DNA of 64,000 nt from CAYLNK01 sp964384675 (GCA_964384675.1 CAYLNK010000001.1:1-64000), one strand, 5' to 3'. Counted from the first letter of the stretch, positions 34,141 to 42,739 are shown. A program made the numbers and translations. Notes: generated by a model from the sequence alone, not told the origin.

Positions 34141-36152
34141 GTCCGCCTCCAGCGGGGTCGGGCGAGCCGCACCACCGCGCCCGCCAGGAGGGCCGCGGGC
34201 AGGAAGCCGTTGACCGCGATCCAGGCTCCGTGCGCGGGGTCGAGGTAGCGGAAGTAGGTCTGGAACGCGTAGAGAGAGACCGTCTCGGTGGAGCCGCCCG
34301 GGCCGCCGCCGGTCATCACGTAGACGATGTCGAAGGCGCCGTACGCCTGGACCGCGCGGAAGAGCGCCGCCGCCAGGATCGACGGCGAAAGGAGCGGCAG
34401 GACGACGTGCCAAAAGCGCGGCCATGCGCCGAGCCCGTCCATCCGCGCGGCCTCCAGCACCTCGCCCGGGATCCCCTGCAGGCCGGCGAGGATGATCAGC
34501 GCGACGAATGGCGTTGTCTTCCAGACGTCGGCCACCACGAGGGCCGCCATCGCGGTGCCGGGCGAGCTCAGCCAGGCGATGGGCCGCGAAACGAGACCGA
34601 GGCGTCCGAGGAGGTCGTTCGCCACGCCGAAGGAATCGTTGAAGATCCAGGCCCACGCCAGGGCCATCACCGCGGTGGGGAGCGCCCAGGGCAGCAGCGT
34701 GAGGGCCCGTACGAGTCCCCGGCCGCGGAAGCGAAGGTGGAGGAGCAGCGCGATCCCGAGGCCGAGGAGCGTCTCGAGCCCCACCGACGCCGTCGTGAAG
34801 AGCGCGGTGTTCCGGAGCGACGAGAGGAACCGCCCGTCGCGCCACGGCCGGAGGGCTCCGCTCTCGGCCCCGCCCGGCGCCAGGAGGAGACGCGTCTCCC
34901 GGGCCGCGGCGCCGAGGGCCTCGGACGGGGTCGCGAGACCCGCGAGGGCGGCGCTCAGGTGTCGCTGGAGGATGTCCGACGCCATCGCGTAACGGGGGAT
35001 CACGGGGCGCGCCAGCGCCGCCTCGTGGATCCGCAGAAGCTCGGGAAGGAACGGATTCGCGGCGAGGAGCGTCGGGTCGCGGTACGCCTCGGCGAGCGCG
35101 GGGGCGTAGCCCGTCTCGCGACAGAGAGCCCGCTGGCCGGGGAGCGACACCACGTGACGGATGAAGTCCATCGCGAGCCGGGGGTGACGGCTGAAGCGTG
35201 AGACGCCGAGGCCCCAGCCGCCGAGAGTCCCCGCGCTCTCGCCTCCCGGCGTGTGCACCATCGGGACGACCCCGACCTTGCCGGCCACCGGCGAACCGGG
35301 CGCCTGGGCGAGGCGCCAGACGTACGGCCAGTTGCGCAGGAAGACCGCGCGGCCGTCCTGGAAGAGCCGCCGGCTCTCGTCCTCCTTGTAGGCGGTCACA
35401 CCGGGCGGGCTGATCGGGTCCTGCCCGGAGCGGCACCTGCGGAGGAACTCGAGCGCCTGGGTGGCCTCCTTCCGGTCGAGGCCGACCTCCAGCGTGTCGG
35501 GGTTGACCCAGAAGCCTCCGAAGCCGCGCAGGACCTCCTGGTAGTCGCACACCAGCCCCTCGTACTGGCTTCCTTGCCACACGAAGCCCCAGAGCGCGGG
35601 TGGCTTCTGGAGGGCGCGCGCGGCCCGCTCGAGGTCGTCGAACGTGAGCGGCGGGGGGAGCCCGGCGGTCTCCAGGAGGTCTCGGCGATAGAAGAGCACG
35701 CCGACGTCGGTGCGCACCGGGATGCGGTACAGGTGCCCGCGATAGCGGCCCGCGTCCACCGCCGCGGGCAGGAGCCTCGCGAGGTCGCCGGCGGGGAAAT
35801 CCGCCTCCAGCGGGAGCAGCCACCGCGCGAACTTGGGCGTCCACGTCACGTCCATGTAGACGAGGTCGAGGGACTCGTCGCCCGCCACGAGCGAGGACGT
35901 GTAGAGGTTCTCGCGCAGGTCCGTGGCGTTCGGACCCTCCACGACGTCCACCGCGACACCGGGACGCGACGCCTCGAAGTCCTTCGCGATCCGGACCCAG
36001 ACGTCCCGGTCGCTCGCGAGGACCAGGAACGAGAGGCGGCGCGTCTCGCCGGGCGGCCCGTCCGCGCGGACGGGGAGGGCCGCTGCCACGATTGCCGCGG
36101 CGGCCAGGAGACGCGTCGCGAGTCGGCGAACGGTCGTGGCGCCGGGCGTCAT
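34137..36152 (-). CDS. Fusion of ABC solute-binding protein and MalF-type permease
   Basis: 671 residues. Residues 1-30 are a signal peptide. About 35-435 is a complete family-1 (MalE-like) extracellular binding protein (ASDRDVWVRIAKDFEASRPGVAVDVV, PVRTDVGVLFYRRDLLETAGLP, GGWGLGVS). About 450-671 is an importer permease with five or six helices and the EAA loop LEAARMDGLGAWPRFWHVVLP near residue 565. The two parts are normally separate genes; here there is no stop or start between them, so each transporter would carry a tethered receptor. ATG 36152 lies 9 nt after the mscS stop. Homologous single-domain binding proteins act on maltose, trehalose and related glycosides. The specific ligand is unknown. 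Confidence 0.88.
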   Translation of the reverse strand: MTPGATTVRRLATRLLAAAAIVAAALPVRADGPPGETRRLSFLVLASDRDVWVRIAKDFEASRPGVAVDVVEGPNATDLRENLYTSSLVAGDESLDLVYMDVTWTPKFARWLLPLEADFPAGDLARLLPAAVDAGRYRGHLYRIPVRTDVGVLFYRRDLLETAGLPPPLTFDDLERAARALQKPPALWGFVWQGSQYEGLVCDYQEVLRGFGGFWVNPDTLEVGLDRKEATQALEFLRRCRSGQDPISPPGVTAYKEDESRRLFQDGRAVFLRNWPYVWRLAQAPGSPVAGKVGVVPMVHTPGGESAGTLGGWGLGVSRFSRHPRLAMDFIRHVVSLPGQRALCRETGYAPALAEAYRDPTLLAANPFLPELLRIHEAALARPVIPRYAMASDILQRHLSAALAGLATPSEALGAAARETRLLLAPGGAESGALRPWRDGRFLSSLRNTALFTTASVGLETLLGLGIALLLHLRFRGRGLVRALTLLPWALPTAVMALAWAWIFNDSFGVANDLLGRLGLVSRPIAWLSSPGTAMAALVVADVWKTTPFVALIILAGLQGIPGEVLEAARMDGLGAWPRFWHVVLPLLSPSILAAALFRAVQAYGAFDIVYVMTGGGPGGSTETVSLYAFQTYFRYLDPAHGAWIAVNGFLPAALLAGAVVRLARPRWRRT

Positions 36153-36161
36153 GGCGCAACC

Positions 36162-37775
36162 CTACACGGCGGTCCCGGCAGCCGGCACCAGGTGGATCGT
36201 CCGGGTCGGGAACGCGAACGAGCTGCCCTCCGACTCCACGATCGCCATCAGCTCGAGGAGCATCGCCTGGCGGATCCCCAGGAACTCCCCCCAATCGGTC
36301 GTGAGGAACCAGGCCATGACGAGGACGTTCAGCGAGGAGTCGCCGAACCCCTGGAACGCCACGGTCACCGAATCGGGCCAGATCTTGGGGTGCTCGCGCA
36401 GCGCCGATTCGATCCGGGCGAGGATCCGGCGCATCTGGTCGGAGCTGGTGTCGTAGGTCAGGCCGATGTCCACCGCCAGCCGCAGCCGGTCGCGCTCGGC
36501 GAACGACTCGATGCGCTGCTCGGCGAGCCGTCCGTTCGGGATGGAGACGAGCGTGCGGTCCAGGGTGCGGATCCGCGACGACCGCAGGCCGATCCGTTCC
36601 ACGACCCCGAAGACGTCTTCGACCTTCACGAGGTCTCCCTCGCGGAATGGCTGGTCGACCCCGATGGAGACGGAGCCGAAGAGGTGCTCCACCGTCTTCT
36701 GCGCCGCCAGCGCGAGGGCGAGGCCGCCGATTCCGAGCCCGGCGAGGAGGCTCGCCACCGGATAGCCCAGGGTCGCGAGGGCCGAAACGACGGCGAGCGC
36801 CGAGAGCAGGACCTTGGCGATCCGGGTCGAGAGAGGCACGAGCCCGCGGACCGAGGGCCGCTGCGCGGCCCACGTCGAGCCGGTGACCGCCTGGCCGGTG
36901 AGGTCCACCGTACGGAGCGCGGCCCAGAAGACCACGAGGAGGAGGCCGGAGACGCGGAGGCTCCCGACGAAACGCTGTGCCGGGGCGTAGAGCGAAAGGG
37001 CGGCGAGCGGAAACGGAACGACGACGAGGCTCCAGGCGAGCGCCAGGGGGCGCCCCAGGCGTGCGAGGAGCGTGTCGTCGAGCGTCGACTCGGACCGCGC
37101 GGCCATGCGCCCGAGCAGCGTGGTCGTGACTCTCCCGAGCGGCAGTCCGGCGCCGTAGCTCAGGAGGAGGACGAGCGGGAGCGCGAGCCACTGCCACCAC
37201 AGGAGCTCGCCCGGGCCCGGCCTGAGGAGCGGCGCCGGGAGGTGCTCGAGCACCCACCGGTTCCCCACGGCGCCGTACTGGACGTCGATCCGGCCGACGG
37301 TGGCACGCGTGAAGAGCCAGCGGGCTCCGTCCGGTCCCGAGCGCCTCACGAGCCTCACGGGCTGACGGACCCCGCCGGCGAAGGGGAGCGTGGTCAGCTC
37401 CTCGACGCCCGCCGGCAGCCCGTCGTCTTCTCGGCCCTCCGGGAGCGCCGAGAGGTCGTCGGGCTCGAGCCACACGTGGGCGTCCAGAACCGCTTTCAGC
37501 CGGCGCGCCAGCTCGGGGCCCCGGGACACGTCCGCCGCGGGAAGCTCGAGGTATCGGGCCGCCTCCTCCCACCGTCCCGCCCGCGCCAGCTCGAGATACG
37601 AGATCACGGCGGCACGCGGGGAATCGGGCGAAGGGCGGTCCGCGGGCTCGGTCGCGGCTGGCGTGGGCTCGGGAGGACCTGCCGCCCGGAGGGGCGGCCC
37701 GAGGATCACGGCGAGCGCCAGGACGCTCGCGACGCGCACGCGGCCATGGCGGGGGAGCCGAACGGGGGGCGTCAT
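36162..37775 (-). CDS. MscS-family mechanosensitive channel with N-terminal extension
   Basis: 537 residues, longer than E. coli MscS (286). A signal peptide (1 to about 31) is followed by a periplasmic region (about 40-170), several helices, then the MscS pore and beta domain: ASLLAGLGIGGLALALAAQKTVEHLFGSV is the glycine/alanine-rich TM3 equivalent, followed by GDLVKVEDVFGVVERIGLRSSRIRTLD and IPNGRLAEQRI. The channel would open on membrane tension to release solutes after hypo-osmotic shock. ATG 37775 has no standard ribosome site but lies 6 nt after TAAGGT, giving a leaderless-type start. Its -35 is inside operator O2, and the importer genes follow at once in the same operon. Confidence 0.9.
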   Translation of the reverse strand: MTPPVRLPRHGRVRVASVLALAVILGPPLRAAGPPEPTPAATEPADRPSPDSPRAAVISYLELARAGRWEEAARYLELPAADVSRGPELARRLKAVLDAHVWLEPDDLSALPEGREDDGLPAGVEELTTLPFAGGVRQPVRLVRRSGPDGARWLFTRATVGRIDVQYGAVGNRWVLEHLPAPLLRPGPGELLWWQWLALPLVLLLSYGAGLPLGRVTTTLLGRMAARSESTLDDTLLARLGRPLALAWSLVVVPFPLAALSLYAPAQRFVGSLRVSGLLLVVFWAALRTVDLTGQAVTGSTWAAQRPSVRGLVPLSTRIAKVLLSALAVVSALATLGYPVASLLAGLGIGGLALALAAQKTVEHLFGSVSIGVDQPFREGDLVKVEDVFGVVERIGLRSSRIRTLDRTLVSIPNGRLAEQRIESFAERDRLRLAVDIGLTYDTSSDQMRRILARIESALREHPKIWPDSVTVAFQGFGDSSLNVLVMAWFLTTDWGEFLGIRQAMLLELMAIVESEGSSFAFPTRTIHLVPAAGTAV

Positions 37776-37781
37776 CGCCCC

Positions 37782-37811
37782 ACCTTAGCGCGACCTTCGT
37801 TTGACCTCAAA
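37782..37811 (-). promoter_or_regulatory. Operator O2 and promoter of the mscS-importer operon
   Basis: Read on the minus strand, TTTGAGGTCAAA (37811-37800) contains -35 TTGAGG; after a 17-bp spacer comes -10 TAAGGT (37787-37782), which ends 6 nt before the mscS ATG. The order matches operator O1, including a shared GCGCTA just at the -10. A bound repressor dimer would cover the -35. Confidence 0.65.
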
Positions 37812-37842
37812 CCATCACCGGCTCGGCTTCGCGACCGGCACC

Positions 37843-38388
37843 TCAGCCCGCGCCGGAGCCCTTCTCGTCGCGACGCTTTCCGGCGTCCCTCCGAAGCCCC
37901 CGTTCCAGGGACCCGGCGAGCGACGCCAGCACCTCGCTCGTGACGGCGATACTCTCGGCGGGAATACGGGCGAGGGCGCTCTCGACGGCCGCCTCGATCG
38001 TTCCGGCCGAGCGCCTGTCCACCGCACGCCCCTTGGCGGTCAAGCTGAAGAGCGCCAGGCGGCCATCCCGGGGATCGCCCTTTCGCTCGACGAAACCGCC
38101 CTTCTCCAGGCGCGCGAGGACCCCGCTGAGCGTGCTGGGGTGAAGGAGGATGGTCCGGGCGAGCCGCCCGGCCGGGATCCCCGGGAAGCTCCCGATGATC
38201 CGGATGGCCAGCCGCTGCGGCCCGGTGACGCCGACGGAGCGCAGCATCCGTTTGGAGCTTCGTTGCAGGCCGTGGTCGAGCGCCCACAGCAGCCGCAGGA
38301 ACTCGAGGGCGCTCCCGAGCGGCGGGACGTCCCGCTCCGCGGCGGACGTCCGCCGGCGTGCGCCTGGGGGGGACTTCAGGGACGACAT
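37843..38388 (-). CDS. MarR-family transcriptional regulator, proposed master of the osmo-regulon
   Basis: 181 residues. A winged helix-turn-helix lies at about residues 55-135: PQRLAIRIIGSFPGIPAGRLARTI, recognition helix HPSTLSGVLARLEKGGFV, and the MarR wing DPRDGRLALFSLTAKGR. Flanking helices (about 25-55, 140-170) would form the dimer. MarR dimers bind short palindromes, and a 12-bp palindrome occurs three times in this window, beginning 32 bp beyond this gene's stop (O2) and in the promoter region of its own operon (O3). ATG 38388 overlaps the end of the GT39 gene by 13 nt, so it is the second gene of that operon. EctR, the ectoine-operon regulator, is a MarR-family precedent for osmotic control. 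Lys/Arg-rich basic tails are present at both ends. Confidence 0.85.
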   Translation of the reverse strand: MSSLKSPPGARRRTSAAERDVPPLGSALEFLRLLWALDHGLQRSSKRMLRSVGVTGPQRLAIRIIGSFPGIPAGRLARTILLHPSTLSGVLARLEKGGFVERKGDPRDGRLALFSLTAKGRAVDRRSAGTIEAAVESALARIPAESIAVTSEVLASLAGSLERGLRRDAGKRRDEKGSGAG

Positions 38389-40511
38389 GGCGCGAGGATT
38401 TTTGCACGCCGGATCGAGCTCGTTGCCCTGAGGGCGACCCCGGCGATTCCCGCTGCGACGGCCCACCAGCCGGGGAGGCTGAGCGGATCTCGAGGGGGCG
38501 CTGGCGGAGCGATCCGCCGCGGCAGACGCTCGAACACCACGAGCGCAGGAGGCTGCCCAACCTCTCCCAGCGGCCGGCCAACGCCGCCGGGGAAACGTCC
38601 CTCGAGGACGGGAAGCAGGTCCCTCTCGTCGTACAGCAGGACCGCGGCCGGCGGCGTGAGATCCAGGCGCCCGCTCAGGACGTCCTGGCGGGTCGCGTCG
38701 CGGCCGTTCTGGTCCGCCCCGAAGAAGCGGAACGGATGCTCGCTCCAGCGGAACTCGTGGCTCACGAGGTAGACCCGAGAGCCGGAGGGGAGAGCATCGA
38801 CGTATCGCGCTCCCCGGGCGCGGGGACCTTCGCCGCTGCTGGCGAACCCGACGTAGACCTCCCAGTTCTGGATTCCGAGCGGGACCAGACCTGCGACCAG
38901 GGCCGCGACGCCGAGCCGCCGTGAGCTCGGGCCGTCGGGCAGGAGACCGGACACGGCCTGAACCGCCCCCAGCGCCGCGAGGAGAGACACCGCCGGAAGG
39001 GCGATGTTCAGGTGCGGCCAGTACGGCGGATCGGCCGTGAGGACGCCTCCCAGGAAGAGCGTCAGAAAGACCCACAGGACGGCGACCGCGCGCGACAAGT
39101 TCCTCGGCCGGGCCAGGGCGAAGCCGGTTCCGAGGACGAGGAAGATCGAGGCCGGCGCACTGACCATCGGACGTCGCAGGCTGAAGTGGGGGCTTCCGTC
39201 GCCGAACAGGTGGAACGTCAGGAAGGTGTCGCGCGCCTGGTAGAGGAGGACCTCTAGGACGCTGCCCGCCTCGTACTTCGCCATCGTGTGCGAGAGGACG
39301 TACGGGTTCCAGATCGCGACCTCGGTGCCGCGCCCGGCGAAGGATGCGAAATCGGTGGCCGGGATCGCGATCTTGGGACCGAAGACGACCAGCGTCGTCG
39401 TCGCGAGAAGCGTCCAGCCGCGCCAGGCCCGCCTGAACCCGCCCCGGTCGAAGAGCGCCTGCCAGAGGGCGGTGGCGGCGACCAGTACCGGCCCGACCCG
39501 GCTGGAGTCGTAGTTGAACAGTCCGAACGACAGAACGGCTCCCGAGAGCGCGAACGCGAGCGGCGCCCCGGTCCTGAGCCCCGCGATGAGGAGCACCAGC
39601 GCGAGCGTGAGGCACAGCGTGGCGATCGGCCCGAACAGCGTACGGCTGAAGTGGATGTGGGTGTAGCTGATGGCGAGCAGCCCGGATGCGACGAGCCCTT
39701 CGGCTCGCCCGAACAGGGCCCGGCCGAGGAGGTACAGGATGGGGATGGTCGCGGTCCCGGCGAGCACCGAAGGCATGACGAGCCCGTAATAGTCCCGACC
39801 GAACAGGCGCATGCCGAGCGCGATCACCTGGTGCATGGAGGCGGGGTGCTGCGAGGCGGCCAGGCCCAGCCACCGGCCGGGCTCCGTCGCCATCATCTCG
39901 AGCGTGACGTTCCCCATCAGGGCGATGTCGGGATGGACATGCGCCGGCAGGTCGGCGACGTCGTGGCAGCGGAGCCAGAAGCCCGCGAGCGTGACGACGG
40001 AGACGAGGCCCCACTCCCACGCCGGATGGCCCACGACCCCGAGGAAGCGCCGGTCTCTCAGGGCGATAGGGAGCAGGAGCAGGACGATCGCCGCCAGCCA
40101 GAGCCACCTCACTCCGGGTGACTCGCCGGAGCGGACGAAGAGCGTGACGGAGCTGGCGTAGCAAAGCCCCGAGGCCGCGAGCGCCGCCGCGATGGCGGGG
40201 CTCCGCGCGCCGCAGATCGCCTGCGTCGGGACAGTCAGCGAGCCGATCGTCCCGTGCGCCTGAAACGCTCTGGTGGCCGCGGCGACTCCGGCCAGGAGAA
40301 GGAGAGAGGCCGCCGTGTAGCGGGGCGGCCAGTCCCAGGTCTGGGTGTCCCGGTTCCGGGTCAGGAGCTCGCCCGTGAACAGGTACTGGGCCACGAACGC
40401 GAGCGCCAGGGCGACCCCGATGAGCAACGGCCGCCGCCGGTCGGGGCCCGGCCCCACGGCAGCCAGGATGTTGCCCGGTGCGAAGACCGTCGCCTCGTCG
40501 CTGCTCCGCAC
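38376..40511 (-). CDS. GT39-type polytopic membrane glycosyltransferase
   Basis: 711 residues with about 12 hydrophobic helices and a C-terminal soluble part. The layout and the loop with LRCHDVADLPAHVHPD near residue 170 resemble ArnT/PMT-type (GT39) enzymes, which transfer a sugar from a lipid carrier on the periplasmic side. The acceptor is unknown. GTG 40511 is the first start after an in-frame TGA at 40518-40520; no ribosome site is obvious, so the start is uncertain. It is co-transcribed with the MarR regulator (13-nt overlap) and read divergently from the GpgS gene across a 281-bp spacer containing operator O3. Whether it contributes to osmotic tolerance is speculative. Confidence 0.7.
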   Translation of the reverse strand: MRSSDEATVFAPGNILAAVGPGPDRRRPLLIGVALALAFVAQYLFTGELLTRNRDTQTWDWPPRYTAASLLLLAGVAAATRAFQAHGTIGSLTVPTQAICGARSPAIAAALAASGLCYASSVTLFVRSGESPGVRWLWLAAIVLLLLPIALRDRRFLGVVGHPAWEWGLVSVVTLAGFWLRCHDVADLPAHVHPDIALMGNVTLEMMATEPGRWLGLAASQHPASMHQVIALGMRLFGRDYYGLVMPSVLAGTATIPILYLLGRALFGRAEGLVASGLLAISYTHIHFSRTLFGPIATLCLTLALVLLIAGLRTGAPLAFALSGAVLSFGLFNYDSSRVGPVLVAATALWQALFDRGGFRRAWRGWTLLATTTLVVFGPKIAIPATDFASFAGRGTEVAIWNPYVLSHTMAKYEAGSVLEVLLYQARDTFLTFHLFGDGSPHFSLRRPMVSAPASIFLVLGTGFALARPRNLSRAVAVLWVFLTLFLGGVLTADPPYWPHLNIALPAVSLLAALGAVQAVSGLLPDGPSSRRLGVAALVAGLVPLGIQNWEVYVGFASSGEGPRARGARYVDALPSGSRVYLVSHEFRWSEHPFRFFGADQNGRDATRQDVLSGRLDLTPPAAVLLYDERDLLPVLEGRFPGGVGRPLGEVGQPPALVVFERLPRRIAPPAPPRDPLSLPGWWAVAAGIAGVALRATSSIRRAKILAPCRP

Positions 40512-40673
40512 GCCGGGTCAGCTGGCCGTCACGTGGAATTGGCCGCGCCGTCTCAGATGACCCCTGCGGGACGCGGTGCGACGCTCGCCCGCTGCCAGGA
40601 GCGGAGCGAACCGGGCCGGAGCGAAGGGAGCCGTCACCGGGTATGGCACGTTCTCGATCTCTCCTGGCGCGCG

Positions 40674-40700
40674 ATCGTAGGCGCATTTCGTTTGATGTCA
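40674..40700 (-). promoter_or_regulatory. Operator O3 in the GT39-marR / gpgS divergent spacer
   Basis: The palindrome TTTGATGTCAAA occupies 40689-40700. Read on the minus strand it is TTTGACATCAAA, with a consensus -35 TTGACA (40699-40694) and TACGAT (40679-40674). The spacer is only 14 bp, so this promoter fit is weaker than at O1 and O2. The flanking CGAAATG also recurs at O1 and O2. The site could autoregulate the GT39-MarR operon and influence gpgS on the other side. Confidence 0.55.
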
Positions 40701-40781
40701 AACTATCGAAGGTCCTCTGCGGTCCGGTCCGGTCGCGGCGCGCGGTTCCGAACGGGATTCGCCCGGTCGCCCGGGCCGGGC

Positions 40782-40787
40782 CACAAT
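40782..40787 (+). promoter_or_regulatory. CACAAT box 5 nt before gpgS
   Basis: CACAAT resembles a -10 hexamer and ends 5 nt before the ATG at 40793, which has no convincing Shine-Dalgarno sequence. A leaderless start is suggested. No -35 is obvious; operator O3 lies about 80 bp upstream. Confidence 0.35.
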
Positions 40788-40792
40788 CAGGC

Positions 40793-42013
40793 ATGAGCGA
40801 TTTCGCGCAGAACGGCATCGTCACCACGCTCACCCGGCTCGGGAACCGACCGCTCGTGGAGCTGGAGGACGCGCTCGTTCGCCACACCCGGCGCAACCGG
40901 GCCGCGCTCCTGATCCCCTGTCTCGTGTCGGAGCTCGACCGTCCGGCGCTCGCTCGCATTTGCGACGAGATCTCCCGGGCGCCGTACCTCGACACGGTCC
41001 TGATCTCCCTCGACCGGGCCGACGAGGCGGGCTACCGGCGTGCCCTGGACTACTTCCGGGCGGTCAAGCGGCGGACCGTCGTCCTGTGGAACGACGGTCC
41101 CGGGGTGACGACGCTGGTCGAGAAGCTGGCGCGAGCGGACCTCCAGCTCGGCGAGCGGGGAAAGGGCCGGGCCTGCTGGATGGCGTTCGGGTACCTCCTG
41201 GCGCAAGGGAACATCGAGTCCATCGCGCTCCACGACGCGGATGTCCTCGACTACGACCGCGCGACCCTGGCGCGGCTCCTCCTGCCCGTGGCCGATCCGC
41301 TCCTGACCTTCGACTTCTGCAAGGGCTACTACGCGCGGTTCACGGACCGCCTGAACGGCCGGGTCTCGCGTCTCTTCGTCGGACCGGTGCTCGGCGCGTT
41401 CCGGGCGCTCCTGGGGACCAATCCGTACATCGAGTTCCTCTCCTCGTTCCGCTACCCTCTGGCGGGCGAGTTCGCGCTCTCGGCCGACCTCGCCCGGCAG
41501 GTGAGGGTGCCGGCGGACTGGGGGCTCGAGATCGGGATGCTCTCCGAGGTTTTCCGGCACCGCTCGGCCCGGCGGATCTGCCAGGCCGACATCGCCGACC
41601 GCTACGACCACAAGCACCAGTCCCTGTCGCAGGACGATCCGGCCGTGGGCCTCCACCGCATGGCGGCCGACATCGCCCAGCACCTGCTGCGAACGCTCGC
41701 CGCGGCGGACGTCGTCCTTTCGGAGGGGGGGCTCAAGTCCCTTCTGGCGTCGTACCAGCGCCGCGCCGAGGACGCGGCCTCGAGCTTCTACGCCCTGGCC
41801 AAGGTCAACGGGCTGGTGTTCCCGAGGCACGAGGAGGAGATGGCCATCTCCACCTTCGCGCGGGCCCTCCGGAGCGGCGTCGAGCAGTTCCAGCTCGATC
41901 CTCTCGGAGCGCCGCTCATCCCGAACTGGGCGCGTGTGCTCTCGGCGGTTCCCGACGCCGGAGACCAGCTCCTCGAAGCGGTCGTCGCCGAGGGAGGCAT
42001 CCTGAACGGCTGA
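40793..42013 (+). CDS. gpgS: Glucosyl-3-phosphoglycerate synthase (GpgS)
   Basis: Transfers glucose from an NDP-glucose to 3-phosphoglycerate, first step to the compatible solute glucosylglycerate. 406 residues. The N-terminus (DFAQNGIVTTLTRLGN), the nucleotide-binding ALLIPCLVSELD, the DxD-type metal site in ALHDADVLDYDR near residue 145, and the FRYPLAGEFALSADLA plus DWGLEIGMLSEVFR segments match the GpgS/GT81-like enzymes I know from Persephonella- and Methanococcoides-type pathways. ATG 40793 is chosen as the family-like start. A phosphatase of the MPGP/GPGP type is encoded at 44022-44789. It converges with the next operon 27 bp away. Mannosyl-3-phosphoglycerate synthase is the main alternative. 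Confidence 0.85.
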   Translation: MSDFAQNGIVTTLTRLGNRPLVELEDALVRHTRRNRAALLIPCLVSELDRPALARICDEISRAPYLDTVLISLDRADEAGYRRALDYFRAVKRRTVVLWNDGPGVTTLVEKLARADLQLGERGKGRACWMAFGYLLAQGNIESIALHDADVLDYDRATLARLLLPVADPLLTFDFCKGYYARFTDRLNGRVSRLFVGPVLGAFRALLGTNPYIEFLSSFRYPLAGEFALSADLARQVRVPADWGLEIGMLSEVFRHRSARRICQADIADRYDHKHQSLSQDDPAVGLHRMAADIAQHLLRTLAAADVVLSEGGLKSLLASYQRRAEDAASSFYALAKVNGLVFPRHEEEMAISTFARALRSGVEQFQLDPLGAPLIPNWARVLSAVPDAGDQLLEAVVAEGGILNG

Positions 42014-42040
42014 GGTCCGAAGCGTCGCGAGGCAAACCGT

Positions 42041-42739
42041 TCAGACGTGGCGGATGCCGGACTCCTCCTCCTCGGCCCGCAGCTTCTTCTCGAGCCACGC
42101 CTTGGCCAGGTCGCGGCCTCCGAGCCCGAACGCGAGCGCGAAGGTCAGCGCCAGGGATCCGGCCGTGATCGAAAAGGCCGCCACCAGGATCGACCGCCCG
42201 ACGCCGAGGTGGTCGAGCGCGGCGGCGACGAACGAGATCACGACGAACAGGTAAGCGGCCCGGGCGCCGGTCCGGGCCCAGGGCAGCCCCGAGTTGACGG
42301 CTCCGAGGAGGACGCTGCGTCTCACCAGCGCACCGACCCCGAACCCGACGATCGCCAGCAGCACCGCGCCGAGGAAGCGCGGCAGGAAGCCCACTCCTTC
42401 CGAGAGGACGTCGCGGAGCGCGCCCGGCTCGAGGGCGTTCACGCCGACGGCGAGCCCGACGACGACCGCGGTCCAGAAGGACGCCTCCCCGACGACGCGC
42501 TCCGGCTCGGCGCGCAGCCCCGCGGCCCTCAGGATCTGGCGCGACGACGAGGGCTCGCCGGCTCGCGCCCGGCGCCGCACGCGACCCACCGCCTGGAGGA
42601 TGGCGCGGAGCAGGACGCCTGCCGCCAGACCGACCACGAGCGAGACCGCGAGGACGGTCACCGCCGGGACGATCGAGAGGAACGCGTCGAGGAGGCGCTC
42701 CAGGGCGAGGACGATCTGGGTACCCAGGTTCTTTGCCAT
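42041..42739 (-). CDS. Conserved TM-helix membrane protein, MscS-like (CmpX type)
   Basis: 232 residues with about five hydrophobic helices and no periplasmic or large cytoplasmic domain. Repeated glycine-rich helices (VVGLAAGVLLRAI, AIVGFGVGALVRRSVL, ALTFALAFGLGGRDLAKAWLEKKL) fit the conserved TM-helix repeat found in CmpX and other MscS-related proteins. A channel or osmosensing role is plausible by family and by neighbours. ATG 42739 has a strong GGAGGTGACC just before it. It is last in the five-gene operon that starts with the antiporter; only 2 nt separate it from the GT2 gene. Confidence 0.75.
   Translation of the reverse strand: MAKNLGTQIVLALERLLDAFLSIVPAVTVLAVSLVVGLAAGVLLRAILQAVGRVRRRARAGEPSSSRQILRAAGLRAEPERVVGEASFWTAVVVGLAVGVNALEPGALRDVLSEGVGFLPRFLGAVLLAIVGFGVGALVRRSVLLGAVNSGLPWARTGARAAYLFVVISFVAAALDHLGVGRSILVAAFSITAGSLALTFALAFGLGGRDLAKAWLEKKLRAEEEESGIRHV

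Noticed and set aside
40518..40649. 43-codon minus-strand ORF with AGGAGAG before GTG 40649, ending just before the GT39 start
   Set aside because: It is in the same frame as GT39 but ends in TGA, has no recognisable features, and such frames are common at 70% GC. It could be a leader ORF but the support is weak.
42003..42043. 7-bp inverted repeat TGAACGG/CCGTTCA between gpgS and the TM-helix gene
   Set aside because: The 27-nt loop makes a weak hairpin and it lies largely within the two coding ends; not convincing as a terminator.
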